DNA of 64,000 nucleotides from Alginatibacterium sediminis (lineage in GTDB: Bacteria; Pseudomonadota; Gammaproteobacteria; Enterobacterales; Celerinatantimonadaceae): positions 186,001 through 250,000 of the forward strand of contig NZ_RAQO01000008.1 of assembly GCF_003610775.1 (NCBI RefSeq). Reading direction: 5' to 3'. Each line of letters starts with the position of its first letter. The stretch's first letter is position 1. This document shows, piece after piece, positions 8,257-16,722 of the stretch. The notes below the pieces were generated by a model. That model made no database searches and was not told the DNA's origin. It saw only the letters and a program-made list of their open reading frames with translations. A program made the translations under genes and the position numbers.

Positions 8257-9513
8257 ATGACTTTCAACGAATTAGACCTAGACGAGCGCTTGTTACAAGC
8301 GCTTGAAGCAATGCAGCTTACGAAGCCAACAATGATTCAACAAGCTTGCGTGCCTGCCATGCTTGATGGTAAAGATGTAATGGCAAGTGCCCCAACTGGT
8401 ACTGGTAAGACGCTGGCATTCTTGCTTCCGGCGCTGCAACATTTACTCGACTTTCCGCGCCGTCAAGCCGGTCCGGGTCGAATACTTATTTTGTGCCCTA
8501 CGCGAGAATTAACTCAACAAATTGCTGACCAAGCTCGAAAATTGGCACAATTTACTTCACTAAGCATACTTGATGTAACAGGCGGCGTGAGTTACGAACA
8601 TCATGCCGAACAGCTGAAAGGCAACATTGATATCGTGGTTGCAACACCTGGTCGCTTAATGGAGTACCTAAAGTATAAAGTATTCGATACCCAAGCCATT
8701 GAAATACTAGTGCTAGACGAAGCAGACCGAATGCTAGATATGGGCTTTATTTCCGAAATGCGTACCATTAGTGATGCTGCCAGCGCTCGTAAACAAACCG
8801 CATTGTTGTCGGCAACGCTTGAAGGCGACGGACTACAACGTTTTGCAGAAGACGTCATGGAAAACCCAGAACAAATCGAAGTTGATCCACCGCTGCGAGA
8901 GCGCGGTAAAATCAATCAATACATCCACTATTGTGATACACCTAAACACAAATTAGACATACTCGCTCATTACCTAAGCAACGAAGAAATCGAACGTTGT
9001 GTGGTCTTCGTAAAAACGCGCGAACGTTTGTATGCACTGGTTGAAAGTTTACAAAGCCGTGACATCACTTGCAGCTATTTACGCGGCGAGATGGATCAAG
9101 ACAAACGTAACGAGGCGCTGCAAGGCTTTCGCGATGGCAAAGTGAAAATTTTGGTCGCAACCGATGTCGCAGCCCGGGGCTTAGATGTCCCCGAAGTTAG
9201 CCATGTGTTTAATTTTGATTTACCGCGTAGCCCCGACGTCTATGTGCACCGAATCGGTAGAACCGCACGCGGCGGACGTAAAGGCTTTGCTATTTCCTTG
9301 GTTGAAGCTCATGACATGGGAATATTAGCCAAAATTCAACGCTATACCGAGAACACCTTAAAAGCGCGAGTTGTTAAAGGTCTTGAGCCGCAACACCGAG
9401 TTGCAAAGCTGCCTTCTAAAAAGAAGAAGCCTGCGACGACTGTCGACAGACGCTCAGCTAAGAAAGTGGCTAAAGGCAAAGCTAAAAAAGCTGCCAAAAA
9501 GAAAAACAAGTAA
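8257..9513 (+). CDS. srmB: ATP-dependent RNA helicase SrmB
   Basis: 418-aa DEAD-box helicase assisting early 50S subunit assembly. The Q motif (KPTMIQQACVPAML), Walker A ASAPTGTGKT (near 43-52), PTRELTQQ, DEAD box LDEADRMLDMGF, SAT (LLSATLE) and motif VI HRIGRTARGG are all present. The C-terminus (about 385-418) is an unstructured Lys-rich tail, as in SrmB, likely for RNA contact. Shine-Dalgarno complementarity before the ATG is poor. Homology of the N-terminus to SrmB (FNELDLDERLLQAL) supports the start. Confidence 0.93.
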   Translation: MTFNELDLDERLLQALEAMQLTKPTMIQQACVPAMLDGKDVMASAPTGTGKTLAFLLPALQHLLDFPRRQAGPGRILILCPTRELTQQIADQARKLAQFTSLSILDVTGGVSYEHHAEQLKGNIDIVVATPGRLMEYLKYKVFDTQAIEILVLDEADRMLDMGFISEMRTISDAASARKQTALLSATLEGDGLQRFAEDVMENPEQIEVDPPLRERGKINQYIHYCDTPKHKLDILAHYLSNEEIERCVVFVKTRERLYALVESLQSRDITCSYLRGEMDQDKRNEALQGFRDGKVKILVATDVAARGLDVPEVSHVFNFDLPRSPDVYVHRIGRTARGGRKGFAISLVEAHDMGILAKIQRYTENTLKARVVKGLEPQHRVAKLPSKKKKPATTVDRRSAKKVAKGKAKKAAKKKNK

Positions 9514-9518
9514 TGACC

Positions 9519-9541
9519 AAAGCCGGCTGCATGCCGGCTTT
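9519..9541 (+). terminator. Hairpin after srmB
   Basis: Arms AAAGCCGGC (9519-9527) and GCCGGCTTT (9533-9541). The T-run after the hairpin is short, so termination efficiency is uncertain. Confidence 0.55.
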
Positions 9542-9570
9542 GCTAAGACAAACTAGACACTCATTTTTAG

Positions 9571-9960
9571 TTAAAGTTCTACCTTGTAATCCAGCGTCAG
9601 TTCATCTGCACATTTACCCCGAATTCCCCAGTTTTGTTTTGGACTCTCAATCAAGGTAATTTCCACATCGTTAGGGTCAATGCCAAGCTGTTGTTGTAGA
9701 TTATTAAAGACCGCGTGTATAAGGCATTTTTTGGCAACTACACTGCGCCCTTCAAAGATATTGAACTCGAGGATGATGTACTGCGCGCTGCGATCGCTGG
9801 GATAAACAAAGTCTTGCTCACTAAGTCCAATAAAACGATGGAAGCGCTTATGCTCTGGCAGTTTGAGTTCCGACATTAATGCCGTATGTATCGCCTCGGA
9901 TATTGCTTCTCTATTACCGTCGAGGAAGTCTTGCAGTGCATATATTTTTACTTGCGCCAT
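9571..9960 (-). CDS. Tautomerase-family protein lacking Pro-1
   Basis: 129-aa protein resembling the Tautomerase_2 branch of the 4-OT/MIF superfamily: a beta-alpha-beta pattern, a central NIFEGRSVVAKKCLIHAVF segment (EGR...KK like tautomerase helix 2) and an ESPKQNWGIRGK segment. The N-terminus is Met-Ala-Gln, so the catalytic Pro-1 of the superfamily is replaced by Ala. It may not act as a classical tautomerase. It lies 39 bp downstream of map on the same strand and may be cotranscribed. No substrate can be proposed. Confidence 0.7.
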   Translation of the reverse strand: MAQVKIYALQDFLDGNREAISEAIHTALMSELKLPEHKRFHRFIGLSEQDFVYPSDRSAQYIILEFNIFEGRSVVAKKCLIHAVFNNLQQQLGIDPNDVEITLIESPKQNWGIRGKCADELTLDYKVEL

Positions 9961-9999
9961 CGCTATTCCATTGCTTAGTGGTATTCATATCAGAGTATT

Positions 10000-10791
10000 T
10001 TAGGCCGATTCTTCTGGCCGTAAAGTCAATACTTCTACGCCGCTTTGCGTCACTAAAACCGTATGTTCACATTGCGCCGACAGTTTTTTATCTGCTGTAA
10101 CCACCGTCCATCCATCAGCTAGGGTTTTGGTTTTAGCCCGTCCTTGGTTAATCATCGGTTCTATAGTGAATATCATTCCCGGCCGCAGCACCATCCCTTG
10201 TTTTGGCTTTCCAAAGTGCATAACCTCCGGCTGCTCGTGCATCTCTCTCCCGATGCCGTGACCGCAGTACTCTCTGACGACACTAAAACCAGCGTGTTGT
10301 GCATGGCTTTGAATGGCATGCCCGATATCACCTAAGGTTGCACCTGGTTTAACTTGCGCAATACCTTTCCACATTGCAGCTCTGGTAACGTTAACCAGCC
10401 GTCGCGCTTGTTGGGACGCATCCGGCATCACAAACATCTTACTTGAATCAGCTATAAAACCGTTTTTCTCAAGGGTGATGTCGACGTTTAAAATGTCCTG
10501 CGGTTTTACCATTTGTTTAGCGCTCGGCATGCCATGGCACACCACTTCATTGAATGAGGTATTAACACTAAACGGGTAATCATACTGTCCCTTACTCGCG
10601 GGTCGCGAATTTAGCTCTTCTCGAATAAAACGCTCAACCTTACTATCAATATCTAAACTACTAATTCCCACTTCAATATAGTCATCGAGCATAGCAAACA
10701 CTTGCGTTAGAAGTTTGCCAGACTGACGCATCAGTTCAATTTCGCTATTCGTTTTTAGATTCACTTGCGCTGCGCGGCGACTACGAGGCAT
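10000..10791 (-). CDS. map: Type I methionine aminopeptidase (RHH-linked)
   Basis: 263-aa cytosolic metalloprotease removing N-terminal Met from nascent proteins. Metal ligands are recognisable: Asp in NVDITLEKNGF, Asp in FIADSSKMF, His in YCGHGIG, Glu in FTIEPM and Glu in QCEHTVLV. The His in VVCHGMPSA matches the substrate-binding His. It is not next to rpsB-tsf as the main map gene often is. It overlaps by 11 bp an upstream ParD-like gene, so translational coupling is likely. It is possibly a second, specialised Map; this cannot be settled from one window. Confidence 0.92.
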   Translation of the reverse strand: MPRSRRAAQVNLKTNSEIELMRQSGKLLTQVFAMLDDYIEVGISSLDIDSKVERFIREELNSRPASKGQYDYPFSVNTSFNEVVCHGMPSAKQMVKPQDILNVDITLEKNGFIADSSKMFVMPDASQQARRLVNVTRAAMWKGIAQVKPGATLGDIGHAIQSHAQHAGFSVVREYCGHGIGREMHEQPEVMHFGKPKQGMVLRPGMIFTIEPMINQGRAKTKTLADGWTVVTADKKLSAQCEHTVLVTQSGVEVLTLRPEESA

Positions 10792-11002
10792 TAGCTGTTA
10801 ACTCTAGACTCTGAGTTAACTCAGAACCGGCATTGCGCAGTAACTCTTGCATAAGTTGGTGATAGTTTGCTTGCGGGTTTAACTCCGCCAGCCTGCCCAT
10901 TTTAATCCAAAACTCAGCCTGCGCATTAATTGAACGAGACATGACATGACTAGCTTGGCGAATTTCTTCATGCAGCGAGTCAGATATTTTAACGATCCCC
11001 AT
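10781..11002 (-). CDS. ParD-like ribbon-helix-helix protein
   Basis: 73-aa protein with an N-terminal strand MGIVKISDSLHEEI followed by two helices (ASHVMSRSINAQAEFWIKMGRLAEL). This is the RHH DNA-binding fold of the ParD-like antitoxin family. No ParE or other toxin gene adjoins it; the coupled partner is map. The ATG is preceded by GGAG at six bases. RHH proteins of this kind normally bind inverted repeats in their own promoter, and one lies just upstream (11011-11029). Confidence 0.75.
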   Translation of the reverse strand: MGIVKISDSLHEEIRQASHVMSRSINAQAEFWIKMGRLAELNPQANYHQLMQELLRNAGSELTQSLELTANAS

Positions 11003-11297
11003 AAATACTCCGTATACATTTTATATACGAATCATATATTCAAAAAATGAATCTAGCAAGTAGCTTTCAGTTGAAGTGGTTTCTAATACCATTCCCATTA
11101 ATTAGTAAGTGGTCATGAGTCGAATATGGAATTGTTTAGATCAAGGACATAACCGCCAGTGCTAGTTGACCTTGTGACGCCGCTTTTGACGCTGAGGCAA
11201 GTGATTGTGGTCGACTAAGCTGATTCAATAGTTAGTAGGATAGTTATCAGAAGCAAGATTGGAGATCAACGAAGCAAGAGTGTAAAAAGGAATAAAA
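11003..11297. other. Intergenic region: RHH promoter and degenerate repeat
   Basis: No gene is seen. From left to right it holds the promoter and operator of the ParD-like gene, a sequence beginning CTAATACCATTCCCATTA (11083-11100) that matches the left end of the element at 56.6 kb in 17 of 18 bases, then unassigned sequence up to the terminator of the OmpA-family gene. Confidence 0.5.
11011..11029 (-). promoter_or_regulatory. Candidate operator of the ParD-like gene
   Basis: Inverted repeat CGTATA-N7-TATACG, nine bases upstream of the start codon, inside an AT-rich stretch that could also carry the -10 element. RHH proteins typically bind such short palindromes, so autorepression is a reasonable inference. 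Confidence 0.45.
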
Positions 11298-11320
11298 AAA
11301 GCGAGCCGTAGCTCGCTTTG
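11294..11320 (-). terminator. Terminator of the OmpA-family lipoprotein gene
   Basis: Arms AAAGCGAGC (11298-11306) and GCTCGCTTT (11311-11319) with a four-base loop. On the minus strand the hairpin is followed by an unbroken T-run. Confidence 0.85.
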
Positions 11321-11339
11321 AGTCACTTTTTATTAATGA

Positions 11340-12032
11340 CTAACGTACAACGCTAATATCAACACGGCGATTTTCTGCACGGCCTTCTTCGTTTACGTTT
11401 TCTGCAATTGGCTTGTCTTTACCGTTACCCACAACCCAAAGGCTAGACGAAGGTACGCCTGCTTCGATTAGGTAGTTAGTTACGTTTTGAGCACGACGCT
11501 TACTTAAGTCAAGGTTATAGTCACTGCTACCAAGGGCATCAGTATTACCATCAACTTCAGCATCAAGGTTGTTAGCAAGCAATACTGCTGCAATACATTC
11601 TAGCTGCGCTTCTTGACCGGCTTTGAATTGGTCGCTATCGAACGCGAAGTGAACAGGGCTAAAGCCTGCTACTAAATCGCCATCCATCATTGCAAAATCA
11701 GCACACTGTGCAGAAACAGTATCACCAGCAAAGACCATAGGTTCAGCAGTCAACATACAACCAACTTCGTCTACATCAACATCAGCAGGTGTGTCTGGGC
11801 ATTGATCCAAAGAATTACGAACGCCATCGCCATCGGTATCTGAGTCAACTGGGCATACTAGCGCGCCAACAACAGCACCGCCAACAGCACCAGCACCACC
11901 GGCTAAAGAACCAACAGCGCCACCAACAACTGGGCAAACAATACGATATTCATCTTTAAGTCCATTTGAGGAGCACGCTGCAAGGCTTAAAGCGCCAAAC
12001 AACACAACTGCCATTTTTTGAATTTGATTCAT
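11340..12032 (-). CDS. OmpA-family lipoprotein with TSP3-like repeat
   Basis: 230-aa outer-membrane-associated protein. It starts MNQIQKMAVVLFGALSLAAC; the lipobox LAAC makes it a lipoprotein. A Gly/Ala-rich segment (VVGGAVGSLAGGAGAVGGAV) resembles a glycine-zipper. It is followed by a calcium-binding thrombospondin-3-like stretch (DSDTDGDGVRNSLDQCPDTP) and a C-terminal OmpA peptidoglycan-binding domain (FAFDSDQF to AENRRVDISVV). The ATG at 12032 has GGAGAG seven bases upstream; an upstream ATG at 12047 overlaps that Shine-Dalgarno and is rejected. A structural tether between outer membrane and peptidoglycan is the likely role. Confidence 0.88.
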   Translation of the reverse strand: MNQIQKMAVVLFGALSLAACSSNGLKDEYRIVCPVVGGAVGSLAGGAGAVGGAVVGALVCPVDSDTDGDGVRNSLDQCPDTPADVDVDEVGCMLTAEPMVFAGDTVSAQCADFAMMDGDLVAGFSPVHFAFDSDQFKAGQEAQLECIAAVLLANNLDAEVDGNTDALGSSDYNLDLSKRRAQNVTNYLIEAGVPSSSLWVVGNGKDKPIAENVNEEGRAENRRVDISVVR

Positions 12033-12152
12033 TATTATTCTCTCCATGATTTGAATAGTGCTTTATATCTATTTTATAGTTTTGCGCGCGAAAAACACAC
12101 GTTTCCAAATTCTATCTCGTGATAAAACTAGTAGCAAAGCAATTATATACAA

Positions 12153-12923
12153 TTATTGACTATTACGTAAAAAAGTTAAGGTTTTGTTGTTCGATAGCTC
12201 TTCACTATAAACATAACCGTCGCTATTAAACGCACGCAGTTGGGATACATCGTTAATTTTCCGATCAAGTATGTAACGAATCATCGAACCACGGGCTTTT
12301 TTAGCGAAGAAGCTGATCATCTTATATTGACCATTCTTCCAATCTTTAAACACTGGAGTCACAACTTGTGCATTGAGCTCTTTCGTTTTAATGGCCTTAA
12401 AGTACTCATTTGAAGCCAAATTAATCACCACATCACTGCCACTTTGCTGTAACTCTTGGTTAATAGCAGACGTAAGTTGCTCTTGCCAGAACTGATATAG
12501 GTTACTTCCCTTGGGATTAGACAGTTTAATTCCCATTTCCAATCGATAAGCCATCATTAAATCTAAAGGACGTAGCAAACCATATAAGCCCGATAATATT
12601 CGTACATGCTGCTGAGCGAACTCTAATTCATTATTCCCCAAACTGTCGGCATCTAAACCGGTATATACATCGCCACGAAAAGCCAAGATTGCCTGTTTAG
12701 AATTACTCAAATCAAAGTTGGGGTGCCACTGCGCAAAGCGAGCCACGTTAAGCCCAGCTATTTTATCGCTAACCTTCATTAAACTTGATATTTGAGCGCT
12801 ATCAAGTTGCTGTGCAATGGTAATCAAACTTTGGCTTTGATCAAGAAATTGGGGCAAGCTAAAGGTGCTCAAATCACTTGGACTCATATCCAATGTTTTC
12901 GCCGGTGAAATTAATGCAAGCAC
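12153..12923 (-). CDS. yaaA: Peroxide stress protein YaaA
   Basis: 256-aa member of the YaaA/DUF328 family, which lowers free iron and limits Fenton damage during H2O2 stress. The N-terminal MLALISPAKTLDMSP and the internal NLASNEYFKAI and FFAKKARGSMIRYI segments are family hallmarks, and the length (about 255 aa) matches. It appears monocistronic between pilU and the OmpA lipoprotein. OxyR control is known in E. coli but was not checked here. Confidence 0.93.
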   Translation of the reverse strand: MLALISPAKTLDMSPSDLSTFSLPQFLDQSQSLITIAQQLDSAQISSLMKVSDKIAGLNVARFAQWHPNFDLSNSKQAILAFRGDVYTGLDADSLGNNELEFAQQHVRILSGLYGLLRPLDLMMAYRLEMGIKLSNPKGSNLYQFWQEQLTSAINQELQQSGSDVVINLASNEYFKAIKTKELNAQVVTPVFKDWKNGQYKMISFFAKKARGSMIRYILDRKINDVSQLRAFNSDGYVYSEELSNNKTLTFLRNSQ

Positions 12924-12962
12924 TGATAATCCTTTTGTAAAATTTGCTAAGTAATAAAATGT

Positions 12963-14087
12963 CTATAACTCGATGGTCACGCCATCCAAGGAACTACTAT
13001 CAAGCAAGTCACCACGACGAGTTTCACCTTGCAGTTTAATCATTAGTCGTAAGTCATTTGGAGAATCGGCATGTGCCAAAACCTCTGCATATCCAACTTC
13101 GCCCTGCTGATATAGCTCAAACAAACTTTGGTCAAACGTTAACATGCCTTGCTCGGTCGACTTTTTCATCAGTTCTTTGAGCTTATGCATTTCATTCTTA
13201 CGAATCAAATCTTGTGCAAGAGGTGTATTGAGCAGTATTTCAAATACCCCTCGGCGCCCTTCTCCATCTCGACTAGGAATAAGCTGCTGAGCTACAATTG
13301 CACGCAAGTTAAACGACAAATCGAAACACAGTTGACGATGGCGATCCACAGGCACGAGGTGCATAATCCGATCAAGGGCTTGGTTGGCGTTATTGGCGTG
13401 TAAAGTCGCCATGCATAAATGGCCAGTTTCGGCAAATTGTAAGGCAAACTCCATAGTCTCTCGAGAGCGGATCTCACCAATCAAAATCACATCTGGCGCT
13501 TGGCGCAGTGAGTTTTTAAGAGCAACATCAAAGGACGGCGTATCCAGGCCAACTTCACGTTGGTTTACAATACAACCAATATGACGATGCATAAACTCTA
13601 CAGGGTCTTCAATGGTCAATATATGCCCAGTTGAGTTTCGATTTCGATAGTCAATCATCGACGCCTGAGTGGTTGATTTACCTGCACCGGTTGAACCGAC
13701 AAACAATATCAAGCCACGCTTGGTCATCGATAATTCTTTTAGAATTCCAGGTAACTGTAGCTCATCTACTGACGGTATTTCGGTTTCAATTCGACGAATT
13801 ACCATGCTGGGTTGTTCACGTTGGAAAAATGCACTCACCCTAAAGCGCCCAAGACCTTGCCGTGCTATCGCAAAGTTTGCTTCTCGTTCGTGAACAAAAT
13901 CAGCCAACTGGTCAGGGTTGCGAATTTCTTCAAGGTAGACTTGTAGATCTTCTGGCTTTAGACGTTCTTCACCGATCATCTCTAGGCGACCGTTAAGTTT
14001 AATACTTGGCGCGATACCAACGGCTAAGAATAGATCTGAAGCCTTTAGGCGACTCATCTCTGTAAGCAACGATTCGATAGTTTGCAT
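12963..14087 (-). CDS. pilU: Type IV pilus retraction ATPase PilU
   Basis: 374-aa PilT-like hexameric ATPase, the accessory retraction motor of type IV pili. Walker A is GSTGAGKSTT (near 133), the Walker B region is VILIGEIRSRETM, and the His box is TGHLCMATLHANN. It lacks the AIRNLIRE motif that PilT has, and its C-terminus is longer, as in PilU. It lies nine bases after pilT in the same operon. Confidence 0.93.
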   Translation of the reverse strand: MQTIESLLTEMSRLKASDLFLAVGIAPSIKLNGRLEMIGEERLKPEDLQVYLEEIRNPDQLADFVHEREANFAIARQGLGRFRVSAFFQREQPSMVIRRIETEIPSVDELQLPGILKELSMTKRGLILFVGSTGAGKSTTQASMIDYRNRNSTGHILTIEDPVEFMHRHIGCIVNQREVGLDTPSFDVALKNSLRQAPDVILIGEIRSRETMEFALQFAETGHLCMATLHANNANQALDRIMHLVPVDRHRQLCFDLSFNLRAIVAQQLIPSRDGEGRRGVFEILLNTPLAQDLIRKNEMHKLKELMKKSTEQGMLTFDQSLFELYQQGEVGYAEVLAHADSPNDLRLMIKLQGETRRGDLLDSSSLDGVTIEL

Positions 14088-14095
14088 GTTAGTCC

Positions 14096-15130
14096 CTAGA
14101 AATTATTTGGATCAGCAGATTTGAGTTTTGCATCTTCATGGCTAACCATACCTTGGCCAACCAAATTCTTTAAATTTTGGTCAAGAGTGATCATGCCATG
14201 CGACATACCCGTTTGAATCACTGAATACATCTGTGCCACTTTGTCTTCACGGATAAGATTCCGTATGGCAGGAATACCAATCATAATCTCATGCGCTGCA
14301 ACACGTCCGCCACCGGTTTTTTTCAATAGCGTTTGCGCGATAACCGCTCGTAATGATTCCGATAGCATCGAACGTACCATGTCTTTTTCAGCAGCTGGGA
14401 ACACATCGATGATCCGGTCAATCGTTTTCGCGGCAGAGGTGGTATGCAGGGTTCCAAAAACGAGGTGACCGGTTTCTGCCGCCGTTAATGCCAAACGGAT
14501 GGTTTCCAAATCTCGTAATTCACCGACCAAAATGATATCTGGATCTTCACGCAAAGCACTACGCAAAGCGGCATTAAAGCTAAAGGTATCGCGGTGCACC
14601 TCTCGCTGATTGATCAGACATTTTTTATTGTCATGAACAAATTCGATAGGGTCTTCGATAGTTAGTATGTGCTCATGACGGCTTTCGTTTACATGATTAA
14701 TCATGGCCGCTAGGGTCGTTGATTTACCTGAGCCGGTAGGACCGGTAACCAGCACCAATCCGCGGGGATTGTCTGATATCTTACGAAAGATTTCAGGGGC
14801 ATTAAGTTGCTCTAAGCTTAATACTTCTGAAGGAATGGTACGAAATACTGCCGCCGCTCCCCGGTTCTGATTAAAAGCATTTACCCTAAAGCGCGCAATA
14901 CCAGGTAACTCAAACGAGAAATCTATTTCGAGGTGCTCTTCGTATTCCTTTCGTTGCCTATCATTCATAATATCGTAGACAAGACTATGGACTTCTTTAT
15001 GTTCTAAAGCGGGTAAATTTACTTTTCGCACCTCACCATCGACACGAATCATTGGTGAAAGCCCCGCTGAAAGGTGTAGATCCGAAGCATTATGCTTTAC
15101 ACTAAATGCCAATAATTCCGTTATATCCAT
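14096..15130 (-). CDS. pilT: Type IV pilus retraction ATPase PilT
   Basis: 344-aa hexameric ATPase at the cytoplasmic face that depolymerises pilin for twitching and DNA uptake. An N-terminal PAS-like domain is followed by Walker A GPTGSGKSTT (near 132), Asp boxes, Walker B IILVGELRDLETI, the His box TGHLVFGTLHTTSA and the PilT hallmark AIRNLIRE. It starts only 22 bp from the divergent yggS, so the two promoters must overlap. Order pilU-pilT|yggS-proC-yggT is common in gammaproteobacteria. Confidence 0.95.
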   Translation of the reverse strand: MDITELLAFSVKHNASDLHLSAGLSPMIRVDGEVRKVNLPALEHKEVHSLVYDIMNDRQRKEYEEHLEIDFSFELPGIARFRVNAFNQNRGAAAVFRTIPSEVLSLEQLNAPEIFRKISDNPRGLVLVTGPTGSGKSTTLAAMINHVNESRHEHILTIEDPIEFVHDNKKCLINQREVHRDTFSFNAALRSALREDPDIILVGELRDLETIRLALTAAETGHLVFGTLHTTSAAKTIDRIIDVFPAAEKDMVRSMLSESLRAVIAQTLLKKTGGGRVAAHEIMIGIPAIRNLIREDKVAQMYSVIQTGMSHGMITLDQNLKNLVGQGMVSHEDAKLKSADPNNF

Positions 15131-15152
15131 GGTTTAATCCTTCTATACCCTA

Positions 15153-15851
15153 ATGAGCAGTATTACAAAGCAAATTCAATTCGTTAAGTCGCAGATCGCC
15201 GATTACTGTCAACAGTATCATCGAGAGCCGCATGCCGTTCAATTACTGGCGGTTTCAAAAACGAAACCTTTAAGCGATATTGCCGAAGCCTACGCTTGTG
15301 GCCAACGCCATTTTGCGGAAAACTACGTGCAAGAAGCCGTAGAGAAAATCCAACAAGCTCAACTAAGTGATTGGCAGAATGAACCCATCCAATGGTTCTT
15401 CATCGGACCGCTACAATCTAACAAAACCCGCTTGGTTGCGCAGCATTTTGATTGGGTACAGAGCATAGAACGGCTAAAAATTGCGCAACGCCTAAGCGAT
15501 CAACGTCCTGAAGAGATGCCAGCTTTACAAATATGCTTACAAATTAATATAAGCCAAGAAGCGAATAAATCAGGAACCGACTTTGAACATGTATTTGAGC
15601 TAGCACAAGAAGTCTCAAAACTGCCCCGGATTCAATTACGCGGGTTGATGGCAATCGCGCAAAAATTTGATGACCCACAACTATTGGATGAAAGCTTTTC
15701 TCGTTTACAACAATGCTTTGATCAACTATCGCAACTTTACCCTAATATCGATACGCTGTCTTTGGGCATGAGCGGTGATATGGGAGCAGCTATCGCACAT
15801 GGTTCAACCATGGTTCGTATAGGTAGCGCAATTTTTGGTGCAAGAAACTAG
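15153..15851 (+). CDS. yggS: Pyridoxal phosphate homeostasis protein
   Basis: 232-aa PLP-binding TIM-barrel protein (YggS/PROSC family) buffering intracellular PLP. The PLP lysine lies in LLAVSKTKP (near 36), and GMSGDMGAAIAHGSTMVRIG near the C-terminus is the phosphate-binding signature. It is the first gene of a seven-gene rightward run ending with hemW. Its genetic link to proC is conserved in many bacteria. Confidence 0.94.
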   Translation: MSSITKQIQFVKSQIADYCQQYHREPHAVQLLAVSKTKPLSDIAEAYACGQRHFAENYVQEAVEKIQQAQLSDWQNEPIQWFFIGPLQSNKTRLVAQHFDWVQSIERLKIAQRLSDQRPEEMPALQICLQINISQEANKSGTDFEHVFELAQEVSKLPRIQLRGLMAIAQKFDDPQLLDESFSRLQQCFDQLSQLYPNIDTLSLGMSGDMGAAIAHGSTMVRIGSAIFGARN

Positions 15852-15878
15852 GGCCCAAGCCCAATAGGATTTTCAGTT

Positions 15879-16697
15879 ATGTCAGATATTACCTTCGTTG
15901 GCAGCGGAAACATGGCGCAAGCTATAATTGGTGGGTTAATTAGCAACGGTACGCCTGCTGCGCAGATTTCCGCCAGTTCGCCAAGCATACTTAGCCACGA
16001 TCATCCGCTTGCGAAGTTAGGCGTACAACGTATACAAAGCAATGTCGAAGCGATTCGCAATGCGCAAGTGGTGGTGCTAGCGGTCAAGCCCCAAATGATG
16101 GCTCAAGTTTGCTTGGAATTAACCCAAAGCGATGTTGACCTCGGTAATAAGTTATTTGTGTCAATTGCTGCTGGTATAACGGTTGCTCGCCTGCAAGAGA
16201 TGCTAGCGGGGAACTACCCTTTGGTTCGCACTATGCCCAATACCCCGTCAAAGCTGCAACAGGGTATGACAGGCATGTTTGCCAGTGACCAAGTTAGCAG
16301 CGCGCAACGCCAACAAAGCCAAGATATAATGGCTGCTGTCGGTAAAGTCCTTTGGCTAGAATCAGAGAGTCAGATGAATCATGTCATTGCGGCCGCAGGC
16401 AGTGCTCCAGCATATTTTTTTCTGTTTATGGAAGCGATGCAAGACTGCGCGCAAACGCTTGGATTCTCACCACAACAAGCGCGGATGCTGGTACAGCAAG
16501 CCGCTTTGGGGTCGGCTCAGTTAGTTGATGCCAGCCCAGACCTTGATTTGGCGACACTTCGGGCCAATGTTACTTCAAAAGGGGGAACCACTGCAGAAGC
16601 GATCGCCGTATTCGAACAACAACAGCTTCGACAAACGGTTCATGATGCGATGTTGGCTGCGGTAAAACGCGCCCAAGACCTAGAAACCCAACTTTAA
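15879..16697 (+). CDS. proC: Pyrroline-5-carboxylate reductase
   Basis: 272-aa NAD(P)H-dependent enzyme for the last step of proline synthesis. The Rossmann motif is FVGSGNMAQAIIGGL (residues 5-19). The substrate-binding C-terminal half contains PNTPSKLQQGMTG, GSAPAYFFLFMEA and the P5CR signature TLRANVTSKGGTTAEAI. Size and context (yggS-proC-yggT) fit. It lies 27 bp after yggS and is probably cotranscribed. Confidence 0.96.
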   Translation: MSDITFVGSGNMAQAIIGGLISNGTPAAQISASSPSILSHDHPLAKLGVQRIQSNVEAIRNAQVVVLAVKPQMMAQVCLELTQSDVDLGNKLFVSIAAGITVARLQEMLAGNYPLVRTMPNTPSKLQQGMTGMFASDQVSSAQRQQSQDIMAAVGKVLWLESESQMNHVIAAAGSAPAYFFLFMEAMQDCAQTLGFSPQQARMLVQQAALGSAQLVDASPDLDLATLRANVTSKGGTTAEAIAVFEQQQLRQTVHDAMLAAVKRAQDLETQL

Positions 16698-16722
16698 TTT
16701 TTAGCTTAACGGTGGATACTGT

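Noticed and set aside
10781-11002. Classical ParDE toxin-antitoxin locus
   Set aside because: No toxin gene of any recognisable family on either side; the coupled partner is a complete methionine aminopeptidase.
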